Below the pieces are notes generated by a model, which was not told where the DNA came from, did not search any database, and was given only the letters and a program-made list of their open reading frames with translations. From contig NZ_CP070961.1 in assembly GCF_017086465.1 (NCBI RefSeq), forward strand, positions 3,534,001 through 3,598,000: a stretch of DNA of 64,000 nt, given 5' to 3'. A program made the position numbers and the translations under genes. Positions 26,800 to 36,258 of this stretch are shown in pieces. Source of the DNA: Nocardioides sp. zg-1228 (lineage in GTDB: Bacteria; Actinomycetota; Actinomycetes; Propionibacteriales; Nocardioidaceae). How positions within the stretch are numbered: the stretch's first letter is position 1; every line of letters starts with the position of its first letter.

Positions 26800-27162
26800 A
26801 TGCCTCGCCCACTGGTCGTCAAGGTCACCTGCGGTGCCGAGGACCCCGAACGCCTCAACCAGGGCTTCACGGTCTCCGCGGCCGCCGCGGCGTCCGGCGC
26901 CGAGGTCTCCCTCTGGCTGACCGGCGACGCGGCCTGGTTCGGCGTGCCGGGCCGCGCCGAGGAGTTCGAGCTCGACCTCGCCACGCCCCTCGACCAGCTG
27001 ATGGCCGCCGTCCTCACCACCGGCACGATCACCGTCTGCTCGCAGTGCGCCGCCCGCCGGGGGATCGTCGCCGGCGACCTCCGCGAGGGTGTCACGATCG
27101 CGGGAGCCGCCGTCTTCGCCGAGCAGGTCCTCGGCGACGGCGTCCAGGCGCTCGTCTACTGA
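26800..27162 (+). CDS. DsrE-family protein
   Basis: The 120-residue protein has the DsrE fold: an N-terminal strand LVVKVTCGAEDPE, AAAASGAEVSLWLTGDAAW, and CSQCAARRGI, which contains the CxxC that may carry sulfur. DsrE-like proteins take part in sulfur transfer or persulfide relay, though many single-domain members have no known role. It is divergent from nitrobindin and lies 45 bp upstream of ppk in the same direction, but a PHO box sits between them, so ppk has its own control. Confidence 0.87.
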   Translation: MPRPLVVKVTCGAEDPERLNQGFTVSAAAAASGAEVSLWLTGDAAWFGVPGRAEEFELDLATPLDQLMAAVLTTGTITVCSQCAARRGIVAGDLREGVTIAGAAVFAEQVLGDGVQALVY

Positions 27163-27168
27163 CGCGAG

Positions 27169-27190
27169 CCTCACCCGGCGTTCACCTTCC
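27169..27190 (+). promoter_or_regulatory. Candidate PHO box upstream of ppk
   Basis: Two 11-bp units lie end to end: CCTCACCCGGC (27169-27179) and GTTCACCTTCC (27180-27190). The second matches the PhoP consensus core GTTCACC fully and the first at five of seven positions. The pair lies 18 bp before the ppk ATG. Confidence 0.6.
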
Positions 27191-27207
27191 GGTGCCACAC
27201 TGGCGAC

Positions 27208-29385
27208 ATGTCCGACCCGGCCACCCTGACCAGCGCTGTGTCCCCCTCGGCGGAGGAGGGACCGGTCACCCAACCGTTCGGGCACCCCACCGACACCTTC
27301 GACGTCGAGCCGCCCTACCGCCCCGACGCCGAGGCGATCCAGGCCGTGGAGAAGTTCGACGACCGGTTCATCGACCGCGAGATCTCCTGGGTGCGCTTCA
27401 ACCAGCGCGTCCTCGAGCTCGCCGAGGACCCCGCCCTGCCGCTGCTCGAGCGCGCCCGCTTCCTCGCGATCTTCGCCAGCAACCTCGACGAGTTCTTCAT
27501 GGTCCGCGTCGCCGGTCTCAAGCGCCGCATCGCCGCGGGCGTCGCCGTACGGGCCGCCAGCGGGTTGATGCCGCGCGAGCAGCTCGAGCGGCTGTGGGTC
27601 GAGAGCCGGCAGCTGATGGAGCGCCACGCCCGCGCGCTCGGCGACCTCCTCCCCGAGCTCGGCGCGCAGGGCATCGAGATCCTGCGCTGGTCCGAGCTCG
27701 ACCGCGACGAGCAGAAGGTGTGCAAGAAGCTCTTCAAGGACCGGATCTTCCCCGTCCTGACCCCCCTCGCGGTCGACCCGGCCCACCCGTTCCCCTACAT
27801 CTCCGGGCTGTCGCTCAACCTCGCGGTCGTCGTACGCCACCCCGAGACCGGCACCGAGCACTTCGCGCGCGTCAAGGTGCCGCCGACCTTCGGGCGCTTC
27901 GTCGGGCTCGGCAACCAGCGCTTCGTGCCGATCGAGGACGTCATCGGCGAGCACCTCAAGAAGCTGTTCCCCGGCATGGACGTGCTCGGCTCGCACACCT
28001 TCCGGGTCACCCGCAACGAGGACCTCGAGGTCGAGGAGGACGACGCGGAGAACCTCCTCAAGGCGTTGGAGAAGGAGCTGCAGCGGCGCCGCTTCGGCCC
28101 GCCCGTGCGCCTCGAGGTCGAGGAGTCGATGGACCCCAAGGTCCTCGACCTGCTCGTCTCCGAGCTCGGGGTCGGCCGCGGCGAGGTGGTCTCGCTGCCC
28201 GGCCCGCTCGACCTCACCGGACTGCACTCCATCGCCGACCTGCCGCGCGACGACCTCAAGTACGCCGCGTTCCTGCCCACCACCCACCCGAGTCTGGCCG
28301 AGGTCGAGTCGTCCTCCCCCGTCGACGTGTTCGACGCGGTGTCGCGCCGCGACGTGCTGCTGCACCACCCCTACGACTCCTTCGCCACCTCGGTGCAGCG
28401 CTTCCTCGAGCAGGCGGCCGCCGACCCGCACGTGCTGGCGATCAAGCAGACGCTCTACCGCACGTCCGGTGACAGCCCGATCATCGAGGCGCTCATCGAC
28501 GCCGCCGAGGCCGGCAAGCAGGTCCTGGTGGTCGTCGAGATCAAGGCCCGCTTCGACGAGCAGGCCAACATCCGCTGGGCGCGCAAGCTCGAGCAGGCCG
28601 GCTGCCACGTCGTCTACGGCCTCGTCGGCCTCAAGACGCACTGCAAGCTGTCGATGGTCGTCCGCGACGAGCCCGTGGGCATCCGGCGCTATGTCCACCT
28701 CGGCACGGGCAACTACAACCCCAAGACCGCCCGGCTCTACGAGGACCTCGGCCTGCTGACCGCCGACCCCGAGATCGGCGAGGACGTCGCGCTGCTGTTC
28801 AACAACCTGTCGGGCATCAGCCGCAACCGCACCTACGACCACCTGCTCGTCGCGCCCCACAGCGTGCGCGACGGCCTGATCGCGCAGATCCACCAGGAGA
28901 TCGCCCACCACCAGGCCGGCCGCCCAGCCGGCATCCGGTTCAAGGCCAACTCGGTGGTCGACGAGGCGGTGATCGACGCGCTCTACCTCGCCTCGCAGGC
29001 GGGCGTACGCGTCGAGATGCTCATCCGCGGCATCTGCGCCCTGCGACCCGGCGTGCCCGGCCTGTCCGAGACCGTGCGGGTGCGCTCGATCCTGGGCCGT
29101 TTCCTCGAGCACAGCCGCATCTTCTGGTTCGACAACGGCGGCGAGCCGGCGGCCTGGATCGGCTCGGCCGACATGATGCACCGCAACCTCGATCGCCGCG
29201 TCGAGGTGCTCGTACGCCTCAGCGACCCGCACGTCGTCCAAGCCATCCGGAGCCTGCTCGACCTCGCCCTCGACCCCGACACGACCGCATGGGAGCTCGG
29301 GTCCGACGGCGAGTGGGTGCTGCACCGTGGCCGGCGCCACCTCCAGGACGAGCTCATCGCGCGCCAGCGCGCCCGGCGGCGCTGA
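27208..29385 (+). CDS. ppk: Polyphosphate kinase 1
   Basis: Ppk1 reversibly polymerises the gamma phosphate of ATP into polyphosphate. The 725-residue enzyme shows the N-terminal helical domain ([39 protein letters not shown]), the head domain, and two phospholipase-D-like catalytic domains. The autophosphorylated histidine is in [11 protein letters not shown] (His478). Other conserved parts are [13 protein letters not shown] and [19 protein letters not shown]. The first 45 residues are an extra acidic, proline-containing extension. A PHO box just upstream suggests induction by phosphate limitation, and DUF47 and pit follow. Confidence 0.97.
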   Translation: MSDPATLTSAVSPSAEEGPVTQPFGHPTDTFDVEPPYRPDAEAIQAVEKFDDRFIDREISWVRFNQRVLELAEDPALPLLERARFLAIFASNLDEFFMVRVAGLKRRIAAGVAVRAASGLMPREQLERLWVESRQLMERHARALGDLLPELGAQGIEILRWSELDRDEQKVCKKLFKDRIFPVLTPLAVDPAHPFPYISGLSLNLAVVVRHPETGTEHFARVKVPPTFGRFVGLGNQRFVPIEDVIGEHLKKLFPGMDVLGSHTFRVTRNEDLEVEEDDAENLLKALEKELQRRRFGPPVRLEVEESMDPKVLDLLVSELGVGRGEVVSLPGPLDLTGLHSIADLPRDDLKYAAFLPTTHPSLAEVESSSPVDVFDAVSRRDVLLHHPYDSFATSVQRFLEQAAADPHVLAIKQTLYRTSGDSPIIEALIDAAEAGKQVLVVVEIKARFDEQANIRWARKLEQAGCHVVYGLVGLKTHCKLSMVVRDEPVGIRRYVHLGTGNYNPKTARLYEDLGLLTADPEIGEDVALLFNNLSGISRNRTYDHLLVAPHSVRDGLIAQIHQEIAHHQAGRPAGIRFKANSVVDEAVIDALYLASQAGVRVEMLIRGICALRPGVPGLSETVRVRSILGRFLEHSRIFWFDNGGEPAAWIGSADMMHRNLDRRVEVLVRLSDPHVVQAIRSLLDLALDPDTTAWELGSDGEWVLHRGRRHLQDELIARQRARRR

Positions 29386-29462
29386 GCGCCGCGTCACACC
29401 AGCCCCCCGACGGCGGCCCGAGGTTGCGTTCTCGACCCGATCACCCCCTAGCATGAACCACG

Positions 29463-29490
29463 GTTCATCCGCCCCCCGTTCGGAGTTCAC
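29463..29490 (+). promoter_or_regulatory. Weak PHO-box-like repeats before DUF47-pit
   Basis: GTTCAT at 29463-29468 and GTTCAC at 29485-29490 are exactly 22 bp apart, twice the 11-bp PHO-box period, but the unit between them is degenerate. An inverted repeat ATGAACC-AC-GGTTCAT (29453-29468) overlaps the first element. The sites immediately precede the chosen GTG start, so a role is uncertain. Confidence 0.3.
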
Positions 29491-29491
29491 C

Positions 29492-30109
29492 GTGCGTCTG
29501 AAGTTCCGCCCTGTCGACAGTTCGTTCTACGACCTCTTCAGCGAAGCCGCCAACCACCTCGTCCTCGGATCCCAGCTCCTCAGCGAGATGCTGTCGGTCG
29601 GCAACTCGAAGGCAGAGATCGCCCAGCGCATGCGCGAGGCCGAGCACGCAGCCGACGAGACGACCCACTCGATCATCCGGCGGGTCAACAGCACGTTCGT
29701 CACCCCGTTCGACCGCGAGGACATCTACTCCCTCGCCTCGGCGCTCGACGACGTGATGGACATGATGGACGAGGCTGTCGACCTGGTCCTGCTCTACGAG
29801 GTCACCTCCCTGCCGCCGGAGACCACCCAGCAGGTCGAGGTGCTGCAGCGCTGCGCCGAGCTCACGGCCGCCGCGATGCCGCAGCTGGAGTCGATGGGCT
29901 CGCTCGACGAGTACTGGATCGAGATCAACCGTCTCGAGAACACCGGTGACAAGTCCTACCGCCGGATCCTGGCCAACCTGTTCAGCGGCGAGTACGAGGC
30001 CCTCGAGGTGCTCAAGCTGAAGGACATCGTGGAGTCCCTCGAGGGGGCGATCGACGCGTTCGAGAAGGTCGCCAACATCGTGGAGCAGATCGCCGTCAAG
30101 GAGTCCTGA
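29492..30109 (+). CDS. DUF47 family protein (PhoU-like, Pit accessory)
   Basis: The 205-residue all-helical protein begins VRLKFRPVDSSFYDLFSEAANHLV and contains the acidic helices HAADETTHSIIRRVN, DREDIYSLASALDDVMDMMDEA and IEINRLENTGDKSYRRILANLF, typical of DUF47/PhoU_div proteins. These bind metals and modulate the adjacent Pit transporter. The GTG at 29492 fits family length; an ATG at 29453 would add 13 unsupported residues. It ends 5 bp before pit, so the two are one operon. Confidence 0.92.
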   Translation: MRLKFRPVDSSFYDLFSEAANHLVLGSQLLSEMLSVGNSKAEIAQRMREAEHAADETTHSIIRRVNSTFVTPFDREDIYSLASALDDVMDMMDEAVDLVLLYEVTSLPPETTQQVEVLQRCAELTAAAMPQLESMGSLDEYWIEINRLENTGDKSYRRILANLFSGEYEALEVLKLKDIVESLEGAIDAFEKVANIVEQIAVKES

Positions 30110-30114
30110 CCCTG

Positions 30115-31110
30115 ATGGAGATCGGGATCATCATCGCGGTCGTCGTCGTCGCCCTGGTTTTCGACTACACCAACGGCTTCCACGACGCGGCCAACGCGAT
30201 CGCGACGTCCGTGTCGACGGGCGCCCTCAAGCCGCGGGTGGCCCTCGCCATGGCGGCGGTCATGAACTTCGTCGGAGCCTTCCTGGGCCAGAAGGTCGCC
30301 CACACGGTGTCCGACACGATCGATCCGGGGCCGGGAAGCCACGGCCTGGTGATCGTGATGTGCGGCCTGCTCGGCGCGATCACCTGGAACCTGATCACCT
30401 GGTACTACGGCCTGCCGTCGTCGTCCTCGCACGCGCTCATCGGCGGCCTCGTCGGCGCCGCCGTCGCGGCCGGCGCGAGCGCCAACTGGACCATCGTGCT
30501 GGAGAAGGTCGTCATCCCGATGTTCCTCTCCCCGCTCGTCGCGTTCAGCCTCGGCTTCGCGCTGATGATCGGCATCATGTGGGCCTTCCGCAACGCCAAC
30601 CCCGGGCGCGCCAACCGCGGCTTCAAGGTCGCCCAGACCGTCTCGGCCGCCGCCATGGCGCTCGGCCACGGACTGCAGGACGCCCAGAAGACGATGGGCG
30701 TCATCTTCCTGGCGCTGCTCACCGGCGGCTACGTCGCCGAGTCCGACGGCCTCCCGCTGTGGGTGATCTTCGCCGCGGCCGGCGCGATCTCGCTCGGCAC
30801 CTGGTCCGGCGGCTGGCGCATCATGCGCACCCTCGGGCGCCGCATCATCCACCTCGACCCGCCGCGCGGCTTCGCCGCCGAGTCGGTCGCCGCGTCGGTG
30901 CTCTACACGACGTCCTACGTCTTCGAGGCCCCGATCTCGACCACCCACACGATCACCTCCGCGGTCATGGGCGTCGGCGCCACCAAGCGCCTCTCCGCCG
31001 TCCGCTGGGGCGTGGCGAAGTCGATCCTCACCGCCTGGGTGCTGACCTTCCCGGCCGCCGCCCTCGCCGCCGCGATCTGCTACTGGGTGGCTCACCTCTT
31101 CCTCCCCTGA
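30115..31110 (+). CDS. pit: Low-affinity inorganic phosphate transporter
   Basis: Pit is a membrane symporter that takes up phosphate as a metal complex with protons. The 331-residue protein has about ten helices and both PHO4 family repeats: FDYTNGFHDAANAIATSVSTG in the first half, and LGHGLQDAQKTMGV with PISTTHTITSAVMGVGATK in the second. PSSSSHALIGG is the central signature. It is encoded directly after its DUF47 partner. High-affinity pstSCAB lies 1-5 kb away on the other strand, so both uptake systems are clustered. Confidence 0.96.
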   Translation: MEIGIIIAVVVVALVFDYTNGFHDAANAIATSVSTGALKPRVALAMAAVMNFVGAFLGQKVAHTVSDTIDPGPGSHGLVIVMCGLLGAITWNLITWYYGLPSSSSHALIGGLVGAAVAAGASANWTIVLEKVVIPMFLSPLVAFSLGFALMIGIMWAFRNANPGRANRGFKVAQTVSAAAMALGHGLQDAQKTMGVIFLALLTGGYVAESDGLPLWVIFAAAGAISLGTWSGGWRIMRTLGRRIIHLDPPRGFAAESVAASVLYTTSYVFEAPISTTHTITSAVMGVGATKRLSAVRWGVAKSILTAWVLTFPAAALAAAICYWVAHLFLP

Positions 31111-31147
31111 CGCGGCCTCCTCTGGCTGCTCCCTGTGGGGTGGTGGT

Positions 31148-31210
31148 GGTAGTGAGGGACGGTCTGGTCGGAAAACCGGTCCCCGGCCACCCATTGCGTC
31201 CCTCACTACC
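31148..31210. repeat. 14-bp perfect inverted repeat in an intergenic region
   Basis: GGTAGTGAGGGACG (31148-31161) is matched exactly by its reverse complement at 31197-31210, with 35 bp between. It lies in the 251-bp gap after pit. It could form a terminator-like hairpin for pit or be a dispersed repeat. Apart from this and the next gene's ribosome-binding site, nothing else was recognised in the gap. Confidence 0.8.
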
Positions 31211-31361
31211 CGGACATGGAGCCAGTTGGCCGACGGGGCCGTACGCCGCGCGCAGCCGAGCGACGAACCCGTCCCGATCGGCAAGGTCCCCGGCCTACGA
31301 CCGTCGCGGGGCAACTGGCCCTAGGGTGTCGTCGGCACGCCCGTCCGACCGAGGAGACACC

Positions 31362-31988
31362 ATGCGCCCGCCCACAGCCGTCACCGCCCTCATCGCCATC
31401 GCTGTCGCCGCAGGGATGGCCACGCCCGCCCGCGCCGCACTCCCGGCGCAGGACCCCACGGCGCTCTACCCCCTGACCTCGGGGGCCATCGGTGCCTACA
31501 CCTACGACGCACAGGTAGGACCGGGGATCGGATTCCTCGACGAGCCCGCACTCTGCACCCGGATCGTGTTCACTCACACCACTATCGCGGAGCCGTCGGT
31601 GTCCGAGGACTGTCGGCGCCTCTACGGCGACTCCGTGCTGCGCAAGGGCTACGTGCTCGTGGATTCCGGGGCCCTCTTCGCTGCGGGAGATGACCCCAAC
31701 TTCATCAACTACGACTTCTACGCCACCGCGCCCAAGGTCCAGCGGGTCGTCTTCAAGAGCAAGGGCCGTGGCACGGTGAAGCTCTCGCGCCGCAACAGCG
31801 TCGTCCACTCGATCAACGGGGAGCGTGTGCGCTTCTTCCCCGACGCCTTCTCGGTCCCCGAGCCCTACAAGGGCACGGACGTCAAGGGCCAGGTCAAGAA
31901 GTGCAGGACGGTGGTCATCAAGGGGAAGAAGAAGAAGCGTTGCTCGTGGAAGACGGTCGCTGGACAGTCGTTCTTCCTGCTGCCCTGA
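31362..31988 (+). CDS. Secreted protein of unknown function
   Basis: A GAGGAG site precedes the ATG of this 208-residue protein. A signal peptide ends at TPARA near residue 25. The mature part has four cysteines (CTRIVF, SEDCRRLY, KKCRTVV, KKRCSWK) that could form two disulfides, and a lysine-rich hairpin near the C terminus (VIKGKKKKRCSWK). The middle reads as beta strands (VVFKSKGRGTVKLSRRN). No family was recognised. It is convergent with pstB and stands alone. Confidence 0.72.
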   Translation: MRPPTAVTALIAIAVAAGMATPARAALPAQDPTALYPLTSGAIGAYTYDAQVGPGIGFLDEPALCTRIVFTHTTIAEPSVSEDCRRLYGDSVLRKGYVLVDSGALFAAGDDPNFINYDFYATAPKVQRVVFKSKGRGTVKLSRRNSVVHSINGERVRFFPDAFSVPEPYKGTDVKGQVKKCRTVVIKGKKKKRCSWKTVAGQSFFLLP

Positions 31989-32056
31989 TCGACCGTCGGG
32001 GCGGCGTGTTCGCGAACCCGACATGCTGACTCCCCCCGGGCCCCCGGGACACGGCC

Positions 32057-32836
32057 TCAGCCGAAGCGGCCGGAGATGTAGGCCTCGGTCGCCTCGTTGT
32101 CCGGGTTGGCGAACATCGTGGGGGTGGCGTTGAACTCCACGAGGTGACCGGGCTTCCCGGCCGCCTTGAGGTTGAAGAAGCCGGTCTCGTCGGAGACGCG
32201 GGCCGCCTGCTGCATGTTGTGGGTGACGATCACGATCGTGTAGTCCGCCTTGAGCTGGTGGATCAGGTCCTCGATGGCGGCGGTCGAGATCGGGTCGAGG
32301 GCCGAGCACGGCTCGTCCATCAGCAGCACCTGCGGCTCGACGGCGATCGCGCGGGCGATGCACAGGCGCTGCTGCTGGCCGCCGGAGAGGCCCATGCCGG
32401 GCTTGTCGAGGCGGTCCTTGACCTCGTTCCAGAGGTTGGCGCCCTTGAGCGAGCGCTCGACGATGTCGTCGGCCTCGGCCTTCCTCATCTTCTTGGAGTT
32501 GAGCCGGTTGCCGGCCAGCACGTTCTCGTAGATCGACATCGTCGGGAACGGGTTGGGCCGCTGGAAGACCATCCCGATCTGGCGGCGTACGGCGACCGGG
32601 TCGACCGCGGTGTCGTAGAGCGACTGCCCGTCGACGGTCACCTTGCCCTCCACCCGCGCGCCGGGGATGACCTCGTGCATCCGGTTGAGCGAGCGCAGCA
32701 CGGTGGACTTGCCGCAGCCGGACGGGCCGATGAAGGCGGTCACCGAGCGCGCCTTGATGTGCATGGTGACGCCCTCGACGGCGAGGAAGTCGCCGTAGTA
32801 GATGTCGAGGTCGGAGACGTCGATGCTCTTGGCCAT
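32057..32836 (-). CDS. pstB: Phosphate ABC transporter ATP-binding protein
   Basis: The 259-residue ATPase powers high-affinity phosphate import. It has Walker [10 protein letters not shown] near 33-41, the Q-loop VFQRPNPFP, the ABC signature [14 protein letters not shown], Walker [14 protein letters not shown] and the switch histidine in IVTHNMQQ. Length and sequence are typical of PstB. It is the last gene of pstS-pstC-pstA-pstB, 37 bp after pstA. No phoU follows here; the DUF47 gene is elsewhere. Confidence 0.98.
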   Translation of the reverse strand: MAKSIDVSDLDIYYGDFLAVEGVTMHIKARSVTAFIGPSGCGKSTVLRSLNRMHEVIPGARVEGKVTVDGQSLYDTAVDPVAVRRQIGMVFQRPNPFPTMSIYENVLAGNRLNSKKMRKAEADDIVERSLKGANLWNEVKDRLDKPGMGLSGGQQQRLCIARAIAVEPQVLLMDEPCSALDPISTAAIEDLIHQLKADYTIVIVTHNMQQAARVSDETGFFNLKAAGKPGHLVEFNATPTMFANPDNEATEAYISGRFG

Positions 32837-32873
32837 GGTGGGGAGCTCCTAGGGGGCTGCGAGGGCCGGCCGC

Positions 32874-34022
32874 TCAGCGGCCGGTCTTGGGGGCGAACGC
32901 CCTGCCGACGACCCTCGCGAGGAGGTTGAGCGACATGACGATGAGGATGAGGAACAGGGCGGCGCCCCAGACGCGGTCGGTCCAGATCTCGCCGTACTTG
33001 AAGTGCGTCGTCTGGCCGAGCGACTGGAAGATGTAGACCGGCAGGGTCTGCACCGCCCCGTCGAAGGGGTTCCAGTTGGCGGCCCGCGAGGTGCCCAGGA
33101 TCAGCAGCAGCGGCGCGGTCTCGCCGGCGACGCGGGCGATGGCCAGCGTCACGCCGGTGACGATGCCGGCGACGGCCGTCGGCAGCACGACCTTGACGAT
33201 CGTCCGCCACCGCGGCACGCCGAGGGCGTACGACGCCTCGCGCAGGTCGTCGGGCACAAGCTTGAGCATCTCCTCGACCGAGCGGATGACCGTCGGCAGC
33301 ATGAGCAGCGCGAGCGCGACCGACCCGCCGATGCCCAGGCGGGGCAGCGGGTCGCCGGTGACGACGATGAACAGCGCGACCGCGAAGAGGCCAGCCACGA
33401 TCGAGGGGATGCCGGTCATCACGTCGACGAGGAACGTGATCACCTTGGCCAGCCGGTTGCCCTTGCCGTACTCCACCAGGTAGATCGCGGTGAGCAGGCC
33501 GATCGGGACGGCGATGACCGCCGCGATGCCGGTCACCAGGATGGTGCCCATGATCGCGTGGTAGATGCCCCCGCCGACGCCGAGCAGCGCCCGGCCGCTC
33601 ATGTCGTCGTGGAGGAACTGCGGCGTCAGCACGGGCGCACCGCGCGCCACCACGGTCCACATCAGGCTGACGAGCGGCGCCATGGCCACCACGAACGCCG
33701 TCCACATGAACGTGCGCAGGAGCGTGTCGGTGGCCTTGCGCGGTCCCTCGACGGCGCGCGTCCAGCCGTAGAGCCAGCCGGTGTGGGCCACCCACGCCAC
33801 CAGCAGTCCGCCGATCGGGCCGAGGCCCAGCAGCACCGCCAGCGCGCCCAGCGCGAGCGAGCACACGCCGACGAGGAGCGGGGCGACCCGGGGCAGCGTG
33901 CCGCCGGTCAGCGGGCCGAGCCGGTCGACCGGGCGCGCCCCGTCGGGACCCTTGTCGAGGCCCTTGCCGGGACCCTTGTCGAGGTCGTCGAGGCCGTCGT
34001 CGAGATCGGTCGTCAGGCTCAT
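32874..34022 (-). CDS. pstA: Phosphate ABC transporter permease A
   Basis: The 382-residue permease is longer than typical PstA (about 280-300). The core contains the ABC permease EAA loop, REASYALGVPRWRTIVKVVLPTAVAGI, and the VEYGKGNRLAKVITFLVDVMTGIPSIVAGLF segment. The extra N terminus holds an acidic and glycine-lysine linker (DDLDKGPGKGLDKGPDG) and about two additional hydrophobic helices. Its ATG overlaps the pstC stop as ATGA. It pairs with PstC to form the membrane channel. Confidence 0.95.
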   Translation of the reverse strand: MSLTTDLDDGLDDLDKGPGKGLDKGPDGARPVDRLGPLTGGTLPRVAPLLVGVCSLALGALAVLLGLGPIGGLLVAWVAHTGWLYGWTRAVEGPRKATDTLLRTFMWTAFVVAMAPLVSLMWTVVARGAPVLTPQFLHDDMSGRALLGVGGGIYHAIMGTILVTGIAAVIAVPIGLLTAIYLVEYGKGNRLAKVITFLVDVMTGIPSIVAGLFAVALFIVVTGDPLPRLGIGGSVALALLMLPTVIRSVEEMLKLVPDDLREASYALGVPRWRTIVKVVLPTAVAGIVTGVTLAIARVAGETAPLLLILGTSRAANWNPFDGAVQTLPVYIFQSLGQTTHFKYGEIWTDRVWGAALFLILIVMSLNLLARVVGRAFAPKTGR

Positions 34023-34969
34023 CCCTTCACCTGCCCGCGCGTCGCGACCCAGCGGCCGAGGAAGTTGACGGCGAACGTCAGGACGAAGAGGGCCAGGCCG
34101 GCGAAGATCAGCACGTTGATCTTGAGGCCGGCGGCGTTCGCGTAGTTGTTGGCGATGCTCGCCGCGATGGTGTTGGGGTTGGTCGAGGAGATGACGTCGA
34201 AGCTGATGATGGCGCCGGTGGCCGAGAGCACCATCGCCACGGCCATCGTCTCGCCGAGGGCGCGGCCCAGGCCGAGGAGCAGCGCGGCGACGATCCCCGA
34301 CCGGGCGTAGGGCAGCACCGCCAGTCGGATCATCTCCCAGCGGGTCGCGCCGAGGGCGAGGGCGGCCTCCTCGTGCATCGTCGGCGTCTGCGCGAAGATC
34401 TCACGCAGGATGGCGGTGACGATCGGCAGCGCCATCAGTGCCAGCACGATGGAGGCGGTGAGCAGGGTCCGCCCCGAGCTCGACACCGGTCCGTCGAAGA
34501 GCGGGATCCAGCCGAGCCAGTCGTTGAGCCAGTCGTAGATCGGCACCAGGCGCGGCGCCAGCACCGCGATGCCCCACAGGCCGAAGACCACCGACGGGAC
34601 GGCCGCCAGCAGGTCGACGAGGTAGCCGACCGGCTTGGCCAGCCGCCGGGGCGCGTAGTGCGAGATCACCAGCGCGAGCCCGATGGCCAGCGGCGTCACG
34701 ATCACCATGGCCAGCGCGGCCGAGAAGACGGTGCCGAACAGCAGCGGGCCGACGTACGACCAGATGCTCGGCTTGCCGTAGGCCTGCTCGCCGGACGCCT
34801 CGAGCGCCGGCAGGCCCTGGAGCACCAGGAAGACGGCGACGCCGGCGAGCATGCCGACGACGAGCAGGGCCGCTCCGAGCGCGGTGCGGCTGAAGACCGC
34901 GTCCCCCACGCGGGTGGTCCGGGCGCGTTGTCCCGAGTCGGGGACGGGCTCCTGGATCGCGGTGGTCAC
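34019..34969 (-). CDS. pstC: Phosphate ABC transporter permease C
   Basis: The 316-residue permease has six main helices and the EAA loop EEAALALGATRWEMIRLAVLPYARSGI. Its GRALGETMAVAMVLS segment is characteristic of PstC. It forms the transmembrane pore with PstA. The gene lies 78 bp after pstS, with an intercistronic hairpin between, and overlaps pstA by four bases. Confidence 0.96.
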   Translation of the reverse strand: MTTAIQEPVPDSGQRARTTRVGDAVFSRTALGAALLVVGMLAGVAVFLVLQGLPALEASGEQAYGKPSIWSYVGPLLFGTVFSAALAMVIVTPLAIGLALVISHYAPRRLAKPVGYLVDLLAAVPSVVFGLWGIAVLAPRLVPIYDWLNDWLGWIPLFDGPVSSSGRTLLTASIVLALMALPIVTAILREIFAQTPTMHEEAALALGATRWEMIRLAVLPYARSGIVAALLLGLGRALGETMAVAMVLSATGAIISFDVISSTNPNTIAASIANNYANAAGLKINVLIFAGLALFVLTFAVNFLGRWVATRGQVKG

Positions 34970-35001
34970 TGTGCTCCTCCGGGGTGACGACGTGTCGGAC
35001 G

Positions 35002-35025
35002 GGGTCGGGCCCGGTGGCCCGACCC
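35002..35025 (-). other. Intercistronic hairpin between pstS and pstC
   Basis: A perfect 9-bp stem (35002-35010 with 35017-35025) has a 6-base loop. Hairpins at this position in pst operons commonly allow more pstS mRNA than permease mRNA, either by partial termination or by protecting the upstream message. Confidence 0.6.
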
Positions 35026-35047
35026 ACGCCTCGGTGCTGTGGGCGGC

Positions 35048-36178
35048 TCAGCCTGCCGAGATGGTGTCGACGATGGCCTGCGCCTCGGAGATCACCGTGG
35101 CGGTGAGGGGCGCCGAGCCGGCCTCGCTCTGGCCCATCTCCTGGCCCTCGTCGCTGAGGATGTAGGTGAGGTAGGCCCTGACGTTGGACGCGGTCGCCTC
35201 GTCGTCGTAGGACTCGCACGCGACCATGTAGGACGTCAGGACGATCGGGTAGACCCCGGCCTCCTCGGTCGTGTAGTCGAGCTCGTAGGCCATGTTGACC
35301 GCGGAGTCCTCGTCGAGCCGGGGCGACACCTCGAAGATCTTGGCGGCCGCCTCGGCGCTCGGTGCGACGAACTCGTCGCCGACGCCGATGTGGGCCTGGC
35401 CCAGGCCGCCGGCCTGGCTGGCGTCGGCGTAGCCGATGGTGTGGGGGGCGTCGGTGACGACCTGCACGACGCCCGAGGTGCCCTTGCCGCTCTCGCCGCC
35501 GGCCTCGTTGGGCCACTGCTCGACCTCGCCGTGCGGCCAGGCGTCGCCGGCCACGGTCGACAGGTAGTGGGTGAAGTTGCCGGTGGTGCCCGACTCGTCG
35601 GAGCGGTGGACGGGGGTGATGTCCTCGCTCGGCAGGTCGGCGTCCGGGTTGTCCGCGACGATGGCCTCGTCGTCCCAGCGGGTGATGTCGCCGGCGAAGA
35701 TGCGGGCCAGCGTCTCCGGCGAGAGGTTGAGCTCGTCGACGCCCTCGAGGTGGTAGACCACCGCGATCGGCGAGACGTAGTTGGGGATGGTGATGGGCTC
35801 CGAGCCGCACCTCTCGGTCGCGGCGCTGAGCTCGCCCTCCTCGTCGTCGAGGTAGGAGTCGGTGCCGGCGGTCGGGAAGCCGCCGGAGATGAAGTTCTCC
35901 CGGCCGCCGCCGGAGCCGACGGGGTCGTACGACACGGTCACGCCGGGCGCGACCTCGCTGAAGCCGACCATCCAGGCGTTCTGCGCGGACTCCTGCGAGG
36001 AGGCGCCGCCGATGGCGAGCTCACCGGAGAGGTCGGCGAAGTCTCCGTCCCCCGGCCCGCCGGTGGCGGCGGCCGCCTCGTCGGCGGAGTTGCCGCCTCC
36101 GCAGGCGGTCAGGGACAGGGAGAGGGTGAGCACGGCGACGCTCGGGGCGAGCAGCGTGCGGAGGGAGGTGCGGTTCAC
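35048..36178 (-). CDS. pstS: Phosphate-binding lipoprotein
   Basis: The 376-residue protein has a signal peptide ending in lipobox LTAC (Cys26). The phosphate-binding fold shows IGGASSQESAQNAWM, VSYDPVGSGGGRENFISGG, HRSDESGTTGNFTHYLS and IGYADASQAGG, which supply the phosphate ligands. It captures phosphate outside the membrane and delivers it to PstCA. It leads the pst operon, and a strong PHO box lies about 80 bp upstream, so induction under phosphate starvation is expected. Confidence 0.97.
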   Translation of the reverse strand: MNRTSLRTLLAPSVAVLTLSLSLTACGGGNSADEAAAATGGPGDGDFADLSGELAIGGASSQESAQNAWMVGFSEVAPGVTVSYDPVGSGGGRENFISGGFPTAGTDSYLDDEEGELSAATERCGSEPITIPNYVSPIAVVYHLEGVDELNLSPETLARIFAGDITRWDDEAIVADNPDADLPSEDITPVHRSDESGTTGNFTHYLSTVAGDAWPHGEVEQWPNEAGGESGKGTSGVVQVVTDAPHTIGYADASQAGGLGQAHIGVGDEFVAPSAEAAAKIFEVSPRLDEDSAVNMAYELDYTTEEAGVYPIVLTSYMVACESYDDEATASNVRAYLTYILSDEGQEMGQSEAGSAPLTATVISEAQAIVDTISAG

Positions 36179-36258
36179 GTCGGTCGCTCCTGCTGGAGGT
36201 CTGAGGGGTGCTGACGACCAGAAGGTAGGCAGCGCAGGAGAACGACCACCGCGCCGAC

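Noticed and set aside
25461..28472. A 1003-codon plus-strand open frame across ygfZ, fur, nitrobindin and ppk
   Set aside because: It is antisense or out of frame to well-supported genes, very arginine and alanine rich, and matches no protein family; it reflects the scarcity of stop codons at high GC.
26782..29490. A 902-codon minus-strand open frame opposite ppk
   Set aside because: It mirrors the ppk codons on the other strand and has the biased composition of a shadow frame.
29327..29491. 260-codon version of DUF47 starting inside ppk
   Set aside because: The extra residues are an arginine-rich shadow of the ppk end; the conserved DUF47 N terminus begins at the GTG at 29492.
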